Shown here one piece after another: positions 1-8,474 of a stretch of 64,000 nucleotides of DNA. This DNA comes from Plantibacter flavus (GTDB lineage: Bacteria > Actinomycetota > Actinomycetes > Actinomycetales > Microbacteriaceae): contig NZ_FXAP01000002.1 in NCBI RefSeq assembly GCF_900177615.1, forward strand, positions 124,001 to 188,000. Direction: 5' to 3'. Each line of letters begins with the position of its first letter. Position 1 is the first letter of the stretch. Position numbers and translations under genes: made by a program. A model generated the notes under the pieces. It saw only the letters and a list, made by a program, of their open reading frames with translations, searched no databases and was not told the DNA's origin.

Positions 1-528
1 GGGGCCGTCCGCACCGACCTCATCCTCAGCACGGAGATCATGCTCATCTCCCTCGCCAGCCTCGACTCGGGGCTCGGCATCTGGATGACGCTAGGCGCCC
101 TCCTGGTCATCGGCCTCGTCATGACCGCGGTCGTCTACGGCGCGGTCGCCCTGCTCGTGAAGATCGACGACATCGGACTCCGGCTCATGAAGAACCCGTC
201 GCGCGGCGTCCGCCGCACCGGTGCACGGATCGTCGCGTCGATGCCCGCGGTCTTCCGCGTCATCAGCGTCGTCGGCACGGTCGCTATGCTCTGGGTCGGC
301 GGCCACCTCGTGATCGCGAACCTCGCCGAGACCCTCTGGCACGGCCCGTACGACCTCCTGCACGTCGTCACCCACGCGATCGAGGCCGCCGGACCGGTCG
401 TCGTCTGGATCGCCGACACCGCGATGTCCGCCGTGTTCGGACTCGTCCTCGGTCTGATCGTCGTCGCGATCGTGACCGGGATCTCGCGGTTGCGCTCGCG
501 GAACCAGCCCGCGAAGGCTGCGCACTAA
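1..528 (+). CDS. DUF808 (YedI-type) inner-membrane protein, 5'-truncated
   Basis: The reading frame is open from base 1, so the start lies outside the window; 175 C-terminal residues are visible. The first residues (GAVRTDLILSTEIM) match the conserved core of the DUF808/YedI family. Membrane segments are visible at about residues 25-48, 85-110 and 140-165, with a basic loop (KNPSRGVRRTG) between the first two and a basic tail. The family has no established biochemical role. The ATG at base 40 is internal. Family assignment is fairly certain; function is unknown. Confidence 0.85.
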   Translation, partial: GAVRTDLILSTEIMLISLASLDSGLGIWMTLGALLVIGLVMTAVVYGAVALLVKIDDIGLRLMKNPSRGVRRTGARIVASMPAVFRVISVVGTVAMLWVGGHLVIANLAETLWHGPYDLLHVVTHAIEAAGPVVVWIADTAMSAVFGLVLGLIVVAIVTGISRLRSRNQPAKAAH

Positions 529-571
529 CGGCGACAGCCACGCTGCCGAGCGTCAGCGGAGCGGGCGGGCG

Positions 572-1048
572 TCAGCGGAGCGACATCGGGATGACCTCGT
601 ACGGCGAGTAGATCGGGATGGGCTCGTAGCCGAGCCACTCGTAGAGCCGCACGGCCTCGGGCTGGCGGTCGCCGGTCTGCAGGATGAGGCGGGACGCCCC
701 CTCGGCACGGGCGGTGTCCTCGACGGCGGCGATCAGGCGCTTCGAGACGCCCCGCCCGCGGTGATTCGGGAGGGTGACGACGCGCTTGAGCTCCCATTCG
801 CCGCGCAGTCGACGCAGGGCGGCGTGGCCGACCGGCTCGCCGTCCACGAGGGCCAGGAAGGTCGCGCTGATGTCGGCAGGATCGACGGCGAACGCGGTCA
901 GCGCCCGCTCGGCGGCCGCCGGGTCCCAGTCCTCCCAGGCCGACGCGTACCGGGCGTCCATCTCCTCGTCCATCGCGGCGCGGAGCCGCACGGCCCGCTC
1001 GTCGTCCCAGGCGACTCGCTCGATGACGACAGGGTTCAGCTCGGGCAT
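572..1048 (-). CDS. GNAT-family N-acetyltransferase
   Basis: A 158-residue GNAT-fold enzyme that would transfer an acetyl group from acetyl-CoA to an unidentified amine. The acetyl-CoA loop is visible as LPNHRGRGVSKRLIAAVE (the R/Q-x-x-G-x-G/A motif), followed by SRLILQTGDRQPEAVRLYEWLGY, the usual beta5-alpha4 region. The start was set at the ATG at 1048 because AAGGA lies just upstream and the protein then begins like its relatives; a longer frame to 1114 has no homology-like sequence. It converges with the DUF808 gene, so it is probably monocistronic. The substrate cannot be read from the sequence. Confidence 0.85.
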   Translation of the reverse strand: MPELNPVVIERVAWDDERAVRLRAAMDEEMDARYASAWEDWDPAAAERALTAFAVDPADISATFLALVDGEPVGHAALRRLRGEWELKRVVTLPNHRGRGVSKRLIAAVEDTARAEGASRLILQTGDRQPEAVRLYEWLGYEPIPIYSPYEVIPMSLR

Positions 1049-1168
1049 GCGGTTCCTTCGGGACGGGCTGCTGCGGCGCGATCGGCACGTCGACGCCGTC
1101 TGCCAGTGTCCCACGACGAAGACCCGTCAGACCCGTCAAGGACGGGTCGGAGCCCGCAGCGACGGGGA

Positions 1169-1501
1169 TCAGTTCGCGGTGTCGGCGACCTGGACCGCCA
1201 CGTGGTACTTCGTGCCGTCGACGTCGCTGATCGTGACGACGGCGTCGTACTCGGAGCCGCTCGACGGATCGGTCAGCGTGCAGTCGACGGTGGTGTCGTC
1301 GATGAGCTTCACGCGCTCGTCGCCGCAGTCGAGGTCGGGACGGGTACCGACCTGCTCCTCCAGCGCGCCGGCGGCCGTGTCCTCGATGTCCGAGGCCGGA
1401 ACCGTGAGGCTCGCGCTGGCGCTGAAACTACAGCCGGCGAGCAGGAACGAAGCGGGGAGCGCCACGAAGGCACCGAGGGTCAGGAGGCGGCGACGGGTCA
1501 T
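1169..1501 (-). CDS. DUF4333 lipoprotein
   Basis: A 110-residue secreted lipoprotein. The N-terminus is a classic lipoprotein signal: MTRRRLL, a hydrophobic stretch, then the lipobox LAGC with Cys24 as the acylated residue. The mature part has the DUF4333 pattern: a helix leading to DLDCGDERV, then VDCTLTDPSSGSEYDAVVTI, with two further cysteines that probably form a disulfide. DUF4333 proteins are common on actinobacterial cell surfaces and have no known function. It stands alone, divergent from the hydrolase gene downstream. Confidence 0.85.
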   Translation of the reverse strand: MTRRRLLTLGAFVALPASFLLAGCSFSASASLTVPASDIEDTAAGALEEQVGTRPDLDCGDERVKLIDDTTVDCTLTDPSSGSEYDAVVTISDVDGTKYHVAVQVADTAN

Positions 1502-1605
1502 GCCGTCAGTATGGCGGTGCGGAGGGGACCGGGCGATGGGGACTCCTGCCCAGCCTGCGCTGCTAGCGTGGCGAGCCCCAGGAACCCGTCAACCGCGGAG
1601 GCACC

Positions 1606-2502
1606 GTGCTCACCATCCCAGGCGTCGTCGTCGGCCCCGCACTCCGACTCATCCGCGCGAACCGCGCCTTCGTGAGTGAGGCGGGCGCGCGCCGCCGGAT
1701 CCGGGAGCGCACCCTCCGGCCGGCGCCCTACGGTCCTCCCAGCACCCTCCGCAGCGACGTCCGGGTCGACGTCGAACGTTTCGGAGACTGGCCGGTGTAC
1801 ACCGTGTCCCCCACGCGACGACCGGCGATCGGCGGGGTCGTGTACGCGCACGGCGGCGGGTGGGTCGGCGAGATCGCACCGCAGCACTGGACGCTCGCCG
1901 CCACCGTCGCCGCGGAGACCGGCGCGGTGGTCACGCTGCCGATCTACCCGCTCGTGCCCTACGGCACCGCGGCCGAGGTACAGAACGGCGTCGTCGAGCT
2001 GGTCCGGCGCAGCATCGAGCGGCACGGGCCGACCATCCTCGCCGGCGATTCGGCCGGGGGTCAGATCGCCCTGTCGGCCGCACTCCGACTCCGGGACGAG
2101 GGCGTCGTCCTGCCGATGACCACCCTGTTGTCACCAGCGCTCGACCTCACCTGGAGCAACCCTCGGATCCCGCTCGTGCAGCCGAGCGACCCCTGGCTGG
2201 CGACGCCCGGTGGGCGCGTGTTCGCGGAGCACTGGCGCGGCGATCTGGACATCACCGATCCGACCGTGAGCCCCCTCTTCGGCGACCTCACCGGGCTCGG
2301 GCCACTCACGGTCCTGAGCGGGACCCGCGACGTCCTCAACCCCGACGCCGAGTTGCTCGTCGAACGAGCCGAAGCGGCCGGCGTCGAGGTCGACTACCAC
2401 GAGGGCGCCGGACAGTTCCACGTCTGGGCACTGCTGCCGACCCGCGCCGGACAGGCCGCCACGCAGACGATCGTCCGCAGCGTCACGCGCGGGCTGCGCT
2501 GA
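1606..2502 (+). CDS. Alpha/beta hydrolase, HSL/esterase type (fold 3)
   Basis: A 298-residue cytoplasmic esterase of the hormone-sensitive-lipase family. The oxyanion motif HGGGW is near residue 83 and the nucleophile elbow GDSAGGQ near residue 148. The acid is probably the Asp in SGTRDVLNPDAELL and the base the His in GAGQFHVWALLP, giving a complete triad. Such enzymes hydrolyse short-chain acyl esters; the natural substrate is unknown. The TGA stop is the first three bases of a 57-bp palindrome shared with the convergent ArsR gene. Confidence 0.88.
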   Translation: MLTIPGVVVGPALRLIRANRAFVSEAGARRRIRERTLRPAPYGPPSTLRSDVRVDVERFGDWPVYTVSPTRRPAIGGVVYAHGGGWVGEIAPQHWTLAATVAAETGAVVTLPIYPLVPYGTAAEVQNGVVELVRRSIERHGPTILAGDSAGGQIALSAALRLRDEGVVLPMTTLLSPALDLTWSNPRIPLVQPSDPWLATPGGRVFAEHWRGDLDITDPTVSPLFGDLTGLGPLTVLSGTRDVLNPDAELLVERAEAAGVEVDYHEGAGQFHVWALLPTRAGQAATQTIVRSVTRGLR

Positions 2503-2556
2503 GTCGCCCGAAACTGTTCAGAATCCGCGCGGAATCGAACACTTTTGGGCGACTCA
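2500..2556. repeat. 57-bp palindrome carrying both convergent stop codons (copy 1)
   Basis: The outer arms TGAGTCGCCC (2500-2509) and GGGCGACTCA (2547-2556) are perfect inverted repeats, with a further imperfect stem inside around GGAATC. The outermost TGA on each strand is the stop codon of the flanking gene, hydrolase on plus and ArsR on minus. Two more copies of exactly the same length lie at 3831 and 7556. It would fold as a bidirectional terminator hairpin; the recurrence suggests a REP-like repeat family. Confidence 0.85.
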
Positions 2557-2868
2557 GGGCTGGATCCGGCGCTTCCGGACCTCGCGCAGGACCATCTGCT
2601 CCGGGCAGACGGTGGACAGGAAGTCGCCCACCGACAGCGCGAGGCGCTCACCGACGAGTGAGTAGAGGATGCGGTTCGCGTCGCGGCGCTCGGAGACGAG
2701 GCCGGCCTGGCGCAGGACGCTCAGGTGCCGCGAGATGGTCGGACCGGTGGCGTCGAAGCGTGCGGCGATCTCCCCCGCGGCGAGCTCGCCGTCTTTGAGG
2801 TCCTGCAGGATCTGCCGCCGCGTCGGGTGAGCGAGCGCGGCGAAGATGTCCGACGCCGTATCTGCCAT
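2554..2868 (-). CDS. ArsR-family winged-helix regulator
   Basis: A 104-residue DNA-binding protein. The opening IFAALAHPTRRQILQDL and the helix-turn-helix AGEIAARFDATGPTISRHLSVLRQAGLVSERRDANRILYSL are the standard ArsR/SmtB arrangement. There is no clear metal-binding cysteine pair (one Cys near the C-terminus), so it may sense something other than a metal. It is divergent from the NAD(P)-binding gene at 2934, with two overlapping inverted repeats between them, so it probably represses both. The stop lies inside the 57-bp palindrome. Confidence 0.88.
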   Translation of the reverse strand: MADTASDIFAALAHPTRRQILQDLKDGELAAGEIAARFDATGPTISRHLSVLRQAGLVSERRDANRILYSLVGERLALSVGDFLSTVCPEQMVLREVRKRRIQP

Positions 2869-2870
2869 GT

Positions 2871-2913
2871 TTGCAATCTAGCACAATTGCAATATACAGT
2901 TTCGCTATATTGC
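2871..2913. promoter_or_regulatory. Overlapping operator dyads between arsR-type gene and reductase
   Basis: Two inverted repeats interlock in the 65-bp divergent gap: TTGCAAT (2871-2877) with ATTGCAA (2886-2892), and GCAATATA (2889-2896) with TATATTGC (2906-2913). The region is strikingly AT-rich for this genome. Overlap of the dyads, one nearer each gene, suggests separate control of the two promoters by the ArsR protein. The binding assignment is inferred from position. Confidence 0.7.
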
Positions 2914-2933
2914 TAATAAGCGAAGGAGACAGC

Positions 2934-3833
2934 ATGCGAGTGGCCATCACCGGTGGGACCGGTTTCGTCGGACAACACCTGGCCGAGCGACTGCAGCACG
3001 ACGGGCACGAGATCGTCGTCGTCTCCCGACGCACCGGCGTGGAGATCGACGACGTCGAGGCGTTGACCGCCGCGTTCGCCGACTGCGACGTGGTCGCGCA
3101 CTGCGCCGGGATCAACCGCGAGCTCGGCGAGCAGACCTTCCAGCGCGTGCACGTCGACGGCACCCGGGCGGTCGTGGACGCGGCCCGCCGCGCCGGCGTC
3201 GGTCGCATCGTGCTGGTGAGCTTCCTCCGCGCGCGCCCCGACTGCGGCTCCGGGTACCACGAGACGAAGTGGGCGGCCGAGGAGATCGTGCGGGGCTCGG
3301 GCATCGCGCACACCGTCCTCAAGTTCGGCATGATCTACGGCGCCGGCGACCACATGGTCGATCACGTCACGAAGGCCGTCCGCACCTTCCCGGTGTTCGC
3401 GACCGTCGGCTACCGCGAGCGTCTCGTGCGACCGGTGCCGGTCGCGGACGCCGTCGACGTCCTCGTCGCAGCACTCGAGGGCCGGGTGTCGGAGCCGACC
3501 GTGGCGGTCATGGGCGCCGAGGAACTCGAGCTGGGTGCGGCCGTCCGCAGGATCGCGCACGTGGCCGGACGCCGCCCGCTGTACGTCCCGGTCCCCGTGT
3601 GGACGATCCGCCTGCTCGCGCGCGCGACGGAACGTCTCATGAAGACGCCGCTGGTGGCGAAGGCGCAGGCGCAGATGCTGGCGGAAGGAGTGAGCGAGGC
3701 GGCCCCACCGGCACCGGAACTCCCTGCCGACCTCCGTCCCTCACGCCGCTTCGACGAGTCCCGGATCCGTGCGGCGCTCCCCGTCGGTCGATTCACCCTC
3801 GGCGACCTCCGCCTGTCGCGCTCATCCCACTGA
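2934..3833 (+). CDS. NAD(P)-binding epimerase/reductase-like protein
   Basis: A 299-residue extended-SDR protein of the NDUFA9/YbjT-like group. The nucleotide-binding motif TGGTGFVG is at residues 7-14, and YHETK supplies the Tyr-x-x-x-Lys pair. The C-terminal half (HVAGRRPLYVPVPVWTIRLLARATERLMKTP) resembles the quinone- or membrane-proximal region of these proteins. The start at 2934 follows GAAGGAGA; a longer frame from 2871 runs through the operators and was not used. Divergent from the ArsR gene and probably its target. The stop is the first codon of the second 57-bp palindrome. Confidence 0.82.
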   Translation: MRVAITGGTGFVGQHLAERLQHDGHEIVVVSRRTGVEIDDVEALTAAFADCDVVAHCAGINRELGEQTFQRVHVDGTRAVVDAARRAGVGRIVLVSFLRARPDCGSGYHETKWAAEEIVRGSGIAHTVLKFGMIYGAGDHMVDHVTKAVRTFPVFATVGYRERLVRPVPVADAVDVLVAALEGRVSEPTVAVMGAEELELGAAVRRIAHVAGRRPLYVPVPVWTIRLLARATERLMKTPLVAKAQAQMLAEGVSEAAPPAPELPADLRPSRRFDESRIRAALPVGRFTLGDLRLSRSSH

Positions 3834-3887
3834 GTCGCCCGAAACTGCTCGGAATCCGTGCGGAATCGCGCAGATTCGGGCAGCTCA
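3831..3887. repeat. 57-bp palindrome carrying both convergent stop codons (copy 2)
   Basis: Arms TGAGTCGCCCGAA and TTCGGGCAGCTCA pair with two mismatches, with an inner CTGC/GCAG stem. As in copy 1, the outer TGA is the stop of the plus-strand reductase and its mirror TCA is the stop of the minus-strand LacI gene. The total length is again 57 bp and GGAATC recurs in the centre. Probably acts as a bidirectional terminator. Confidence 0.82.
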
Positions 3888-4952
3888 GGGCGTTGAGGTC
3901 GGGGCGGGCGCCGTCGACTCGCGTTCGATGAGCGTAGTCGCGAGCTCGAGGTGGTGGGAGAACGGCTTCTCCCCCGCGTGCAGGCGGAGCAGGGTGTCGA
4001 CGGCGGCCCGGCCGATGTCGTGCATGGACGTGTGGACTGTGGTGAGGAGCGGGAAGGTCAGCATGGCTGAGTAGGTGTCGTCGTAGCCGACGACACTCAC
4101 GTCCTCCGGCACCCGCAGCCCGGCTTGGACGACCGTGCGGATGACCGCGAACGCGTCGGCGTCGTTGGTCGCGAACACGGCGGTGGGCGGCTCGTCGAGA
4201 GCGAGCATGCGCCGGACCGCCGTCGCTGAGGTCCCCATCCCCTCCTCGGACACCAGACGGGGATCGAGCGGGATGCCGGCCGACAGGAGCGCCTCCCGAT
4301 AGCCGACCGCTCGCGCGCGCAGGCCGGGGTTCGCTGGATGTCCGCCCACGAAGCCGATCCGCCGATGCCCCAGAGCGACGAGATGATCGACCGCCTGCTG
4401 CCCGCCGGTCGCATGGCTGGACCCGATACTCGCCACCGAACGATTGAGCGGGTCGGGCGAGTCCACGGCGACGAGCGCGATCCCCGCATCGAGACAGGCG
4501 TCGACGACGTCCGAGGCGATCGAGGTCGTGACCACAATCATGCCGAGCGCGCCGCGGGCCGCGACGCGGTCGACGAACGCGCGGTCGAGTGCCGCTCCTC
4601 CTGCAGCCGCACCGGCGATGGCATCCCCGCCGAACTCGGAACCCGGCGACAGCACCCGCGTCACGAGATCGATGTCCGACCGCTGTGCTGCGGCGACCAT
4701 GCCGTCGAGGACGCGGAGGGAGTAGACGCTGTGCAGGGTGTCGAACACGACGTGGATGCTTCGGGGAGCACCGGGGATCGACCGGGGTGTCGGGCGGTAC
4801 CCGAGCTCGCGCACGGCCTCCTCGACCCGCGCACGGGTCGCCTCGGACATACCCGACCGACCGTTGATCACCTTCGAGACGGTCGCGATCGAGACACCGG
4901 CGCGCTCGGCGATCGACGCCAGCGTCGGACCCGTCATGGGTGTGCGTGCCAT
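3885..4952 (-). CDS. LacI-family repressor of the adjacent GH2 enzyme
   Basis: A 355-residue LacI/GalR regulator. The helix-turn-helix TLASIAERAGVSIATVSKVINGRSGMSEATRARV is at the N-terminus, followed by a hinge and a periplasmic-binding-protein-like sugar domain (VVTTSIASDVVDACLDAGIALVAVDSP, HLVALGHRRIGFVGG, VFATNDADAFAVI, VPEDVSVVGYDD). The start at 4952 was chosen because GGGAGGG lies six bases upstream; the frame extends to 4994. It is divergent from the GH2 gene with a perfect 13-bp operator between them, so it probably represses that gene until a sugar ligand binds. Confidence 0.9.
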   Translation of the reverse strand: MARTPMTGPTLASIAERAGVSIATVSKVINGRSGMSEATRARVEEAVRELGYRPTPRSIPGAPRSIHVVFDTLHSVYSLRVLDGMVAAAQRSDIDLVTRVLSPGSEFGGDAIAGAAAGGAALDRAFVDRVAARGALGMIVVTTSIASDVVDACLDAGIALVAVDSPDPLNRSVASIGSSHATGGQQAVDHLVALGHRRIGFVGGHPANPGLRARAVGYREALLSAGIPLDPRLVSEEGMGTSATAVRRMLALDEPPTAVFATNDADAFAVIRTVVQAGLRVPEDVSVVGYDDTYSAMLTFPLLTTVHTSMHDIGRAAVDTLLRLHAGEKPFSHHLELATTLIERESTAPAPTSTP

Positions 4953-5005
4953 GGAGAGCCCTCCCTCGTCCCGCGGCGAGTGGTCGCCGGTCACAGCCAG
5001 CCTAG

Positions 5006-5018
5006 CGAAACTGTTTCG
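5006..5018. promoter_or_regulatory. LacI-type operator between lacI and GH2 gene
   Basis: CGAAACTGTTTCG is a perfect 13-bp palindrome around a central T, typical in size and base pattern of LacI-family operators. It lies 53 bp upstream of the repressor start and about 100 bp upstream of the GH2 start, where it could block both divergent promoters. Assignment is by position and symmetry. Confidence 0.75.
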
Positions 5019-5119
5019 AATCGAGACGTTGACGACGCCGTGCTGGCTCGCTTACCTTCGGGATCACGGCGCATGACGCCGAAAGACTTTCGTCACCTCG
5101 ATCTGCACTGGAGCATGTC

Positions 5120-7558
5120 ATGACCGTCATCCCGTTCACCGGCGACTGGATCGTCCGCGCACCCCGAGGCCCCTTCGCCGCCGTCCAGGGCGGTGCGGAC
5201 GACTCGCTGGCCGTGACCCTCCCGCACGACGCCCTGCGCGATGCCGAGCGTTCGCCGGACGCACTCGCGAAGGGTGGGGCCGCCTACTTCCCCGCCGGTG
5301 CCTTCAGCCAGGTGAGGACCTTCGAGGTCCCCGCCGAGTGGTCCGGTCGCATCGTCCGGCTCGAGATCCAGGGTGCGTTCCGACACGTGATGGTGTATCT
5401 GAACGACGAGTTCGCCGGCAATCGGGCCGACGGCTTCGCGCGCTTCTTCGTCGAACTCACCCCGTTCCTCCGCTTCGGCGAGACGAACACGCTGCGCATC
5501 GAGACCCGCGCAGGTCAGGACTCCCGCTGGTACGCCGGAGCCGGCCTGCACCGCCCGGTGCTCCTCCATGTCGACGAACCCACGCACATCGAGCCCGACG
5601 GAGTCCGCATCACGACGATCCGGATCGAGGACGCCCAAGCGGTGCTCGAGGTGGCGACGACCATCGTCAACCGCGGACTCACCAGGAGTACGCACGTCCT
5701 CGCGACGGAACTCGCCGACCCCGACGGGAGCGTGGTCGAGGGCGAGCGCACGCCGGTCACCGTCGCGCCAGGCGGTAGCGCGCTCATCCGCCAGCGGCTG
5801 TACGTGCCGGACCCGGCCCTGTGGAGCGTCGACTCGCCCGCGCTGTACTCGGCGAGGACCTCGCTCGAGGTCGATGGTCGACCCGCCGACGAGGCAGCCG
5901 TCGTCCACACGGTCCACGGTGTCCGCACGGTCACCGTCGACCCGCGGAAGGGGCTCCGCATCAACGGCGAACCGGTGCTGCTCCGCGGGGCCTGTATCCA
6001 CAGCGACAACGGTCCGCTCGGTGCAGCATCGATCGCGCGCGCCGAGGAACGGCGTATCCAGCTCCTCAAGGACGCCGGATTCAACGCGATCCGCGCGGCC
6101 CACAATCCGGCGTCGCCCGCCATGCTCGACGCCTGCGACCGCATCGGCATGCTCGTCATGGACGAGACCTTCGACATGTGGGGTCGGGGCAAGACGGACA
6201 ACGACTACTCCCTCGACTTCGCGCAGTGGTGGCGGGCCGATCTGGAGTCGATGGTGGCGAAGGACATGAACCATCCGAGCGTGATCATGTACTCGATCGG
6301 CAACGAGATCGTCGAGGTCGGCACCCCGCACGGCGCGATCCAGGCGCGGGAACTCGCCGAGCACGTGCGGGCGTTGGATCCGACACGACTCGTGACGAAC
6401 GGCGTGAACGCGACCCTGGCCGTGCTCGACGATCTGGACGACATCATGGCGTCGGACCAGGGGTTGAACGAGCTGATGGGCGAAGCGGGCGCGAACATGA
6501 TGAGTCTCATCGGTTCCTCCGACGCCGTCACGACGCGCACCGAGGAGTCCAGTGCAGCCCTCGACGTCCTCGGCCTCAACTACGCGGACGGCCGCTACGC
6601 GAGCGATGCCGAGCGGTTCCCGCACCGCGTGATCGTCGGCTCGGAGACCTTCCCGACCCGGATCGGCGACCTCTGGCCGCTCGTCGAGGCGAACCCGAAC
6701 GTGATCGGCGACTTCACCTGGACCGGCTGGGACTACCTCGGCGAGGTCGGCATCGGTGCGACCTCCTATGCCGAGGACCCCGAGGCGAACGGCGCACTCG
6801 AGCGCGAGTTCCCCTACCTCACCGCGTGGTGCGGTGACTTCGACATCACCGGCTGGCGGCGGCCGGTGTCGTACTACCGGGAGATCGTCTTCGGTCTGCG
6901 GTCCGAGCCGGCGATCGCGGTGCTCCGCCCGGAACGGCACGGGCAGACGATCACGATGCAGTCCCCGTGGGCGTGGAGCGACTCGGTCGACTCGTGGACC
7001 TGGCCCGGTTTCGAGGGCGCGCCGGTGACCGTCGAGGTCGCCGCCGACGCCGACGAGGTGGCCCTGCTGCTCGACGGAGTGGAGGTGGCGCGTGGGCCGG
7101 TGGGTGGACGCCGGCCGAAGCTCGCCGAGTTCGAGACCGTCTACCGGCCGGGCACGCTCGAGGCGGTCGCGTTCCGCTCGGGCGCGGAGGTCGGCCGCAC
7201 TGCGCTCGTCTCCGCCACGGGCCCGACCAGGCTCGTGGCGACCGCCGACCGGACGACACTCCGCGCCGACGACACCGATCTCGCCTTCATCGCGACCGAG
7301 CTGCGTGACGCGGCCGGCGTCCTGGTCACCGGCGCCGACCGCGAGGTCTCGGTCAGCGTCGCGGGCGCGGGTCGGCTCGCGGGCTTCGGAACCGGTACCC
7401 CGAAGACGACCGAGCGATTCGACGCGACTACGCGCACCACGTTCGACGGACGGGCGCTGGCGATCGTCCGTCCGAGCGGGCCCGGCGCCATCACGGTGAC
7501 GGTGAGCGGTGCCGGCCTCGACGACGTCGTCCTGGACCTGGAGGCAGCGGGTCGCTGA
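5120..7558 (+). CDS. Glycoside hydrolase family 2 (beta-galactosidase/glucuronidase type)
   Basis: An 812-residue cytoplasmic GH2 enzyme with no signal peptide. Domains in order: sugar-binding jelly roll (about 1-170), immunoglobulin-like domain (about 175-275), TIM barrel (about 280-585), then DUF4982-like and GH2 C-terminal beta domains to the end. The acid/base is Glu396 in YSIGNEIVEVG and the nucleophile is probably Glu509 in VIVGSETFP. The barrel entry FNAIRAAHNPASPAMLDACDRIGMLVMDETFDMW is characteristic of the family. It would release a non-reducing beta-linked sugar from an imported oligosaccharide; galactose versus glucuronate specificity cannot be decided. Single gene, divergent from its LacI regulator. 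The TGA stop opens the third 57-bp palindrome. Confidence 0.9.
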   Translation: MTVIPFTGDWIVRAPRGPFAAVQGGADDSLAVTLPHDALRDAERSPDALAKGGAAYFPAGAFSQVRTFEVPAEWSGRIVRLEIQGAFRHVMVYLNDEFAGNRADGFARFFVELTPFLRFGETNTLRIETRAGQDSRWYAGAGLHRPVLLHVDEPTHIEPDGVRITTIRIEDAQAVLEVATTIVNRGLTRSTHVLATELADPDGSVVEGERTPVTVAPGGSALIRQRLYVPDPALWSVDSPALYSARTSLEVDGRPADEAAVVHTVHGVRTVTVDPRKGLRINGEPVLLRGACIHSDNGPLGAASIARAEERRIQLLKDAGFNAIRAAHNPASPAMLDACDRIGMLVMDETFDMWGRGKTDNDYSLDFAQWWRADLESMVAKDMNHPSVIMYSIGNEIVEVGTPHGAIQARELAEHVRALDPTRLVTNGVNATLAVLDDLDDIMASDQGLNELMGEAGANMMSLIGSSDAVTTRTEESSAALDVLGLNYADGRYASDAERFPHRVIVGSETFPTRIGDLWPLVEANPNVIGDFTWTGWDYLGEVGIGATSYAEDPEANGALEREFPYLTAWCGDFDITGWRRPVSYYREIVFGLRSEPAIAVLRPERHGQTITMQSPWAWSDSVDSWTWPGFEGAPVTVEVAADADEVALLLDGVEVARGPVGGRRPKLAEFETVYRPGTLEAVAFRSGAEVGRTALVSATGPTRLVATADRTTLRADDTDLAFIATELRDAAGVLVTGADREVSVSVAGAGRLAGFGTGTPKTTERFDATTRTTFDGRALAIVRPSGPGAITVTVSGAGLDDVVLDLEAAGR

Positions 7559-7612
7559 GTCGCCCAAATCTGCACGGAATCAGCCTGATTTCGTGCAGAT
7601 CCGGGCGACTGA
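7556..7612. repeat. 57-bp palindrome at gene ends (copy 3)
   Basis: Same family and length as the copies at 2500 and 3831. TGAGTCGCCC pairs with GGGCGACT, and the inner ATCTGCACG/CGTGCAGAT arms are perfect, giving the most stable hairpin of the three. The plus-strand GH2 stop is its first TGA. The minus-strand SDR stop lies seven bases beyond it, so here only one stop is embedded. Confidence 0.82.
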
Positions 7613-7618
7613 GTCCGC

Positions 7619-8374
7619 CTAGTGCGGGTCGAGGCGGTTGAGCATCGCGACCGTCTGGTCGTACTCGCCGCGGACCTCGGCGTAGCGCAGGAACTTGACG
7701 TTCTCGACCTGGATCTCCGTGGCGTCGGGCTGCGACTCGATGAGGCCCATGACCTCGTCGGCGAAGGCGTCGAGGGGCATCGCGAAGTCGCTCTCCTCCT
7801 GGCCGGGCATGAGCGAGGTGCGGACGGCCGGCGGGACGAGCTCGACGACACGGACGCCCGTGACCGCCAGCTGGAGGCGGATCGACTCGCTCAGCATGTG
7901 GATGGCCGCCTTGCTCGCGTTGTAGGTCGGCGTCACCCGCAGCGGGGTGAATGCGAGCCCGGAGGAGACGGTCATGATCGTCGCGTCCGGTCGGCTGCGG
8001 AGCTGCTCGATGAACGCGCCGATGAGCCGGATGGGCCCGAGGACGTTCGTCGTGATGATCTCCTCGGCGGTCGCGACGAAGTCGGAACCGGTCCAGTCCT
8101 CCCCGCGCATGACGCCGGCCATCGTGACGAGCACGTTCAGCTCGGGGTGCTCCGCGATGACCTGCTTCGCCGCGGCTTCGATGCTCCCAGGATCGGCCGT
8201 GTCGATCCGCACGGTGTGGAGGCCGGGCTCGTCGGCGGCGATCGACTCGAGGAGTTCGGTGCGTCGCCCGCCGATGATGACGGTGTTGCCGGCTGCGTGG
8301 AGGCGTCGTGCGAGAGCGAGGCCGATGCCGCTCGTCGCGCCGGGAATGAAGACGGTGTTTCCGGTGATCTGCAT
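7619..8374 (-). CDS. Short-chain dehydrogenase/reductase (DltE-like)
   Basis: A 251-residue classical SDR. The cofactor motif is PGATSGIG near residues 11-18, GGRR follows at the end of beta2 (suggesting NADP preference), and the active site is the Ser in VSSG with Y-N-A-S-K. The sequence most resembles the DltE/YciK-like oxidoreductases, whose substrates are mostly unknown. The start at 8374 is preceded by GGAG; a 17-residue extension is possible but runs into the divergent regulator. It lies back to back with an XRE/MmyB-type regulator, which probably controls it. Confidence 0.86.
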   Translation of the reverse strand: MQITGNTVFIPGATSGIGLALARRLHAAGNTVIIGGRRTELLESIAADEPGLHTVRIDTADPGSIEAAAKQVIAEHPELNVLVTMAGVMRGEDWTGSDFVATAEEIITTNVLGPIRLIGAFIEQLRSRPDATIMTVSSGLAFTPLRVTPTYNASKAAIHMLSESIRLQLAVTGVRVVELVPPAVRTSLMPGQEESDFAMPLDAFADEVMGLIESQPDATEIQVENVKFLRYAEVRGEYDQTVAMLNRLDPH

Positions 8375-8474
8375 GCAACGAGTCTCCGTCGGTGACGACG
8401 GCCGCACCAGGTTCCGGCGATCCATGGATCCGCGGTCCCTGGATCGCCTGGCCGCGGAGGCGGATACTGGCGGG

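Noticed and set aside
5093-7567. 824-codon open frame antisense to the GH2 gene
   Set aside because: Composition is Arg/Asp/Gly-rich shadow coding produced by GC3 bias opposite a clear GH2 gene; no domain, no ribosome site.
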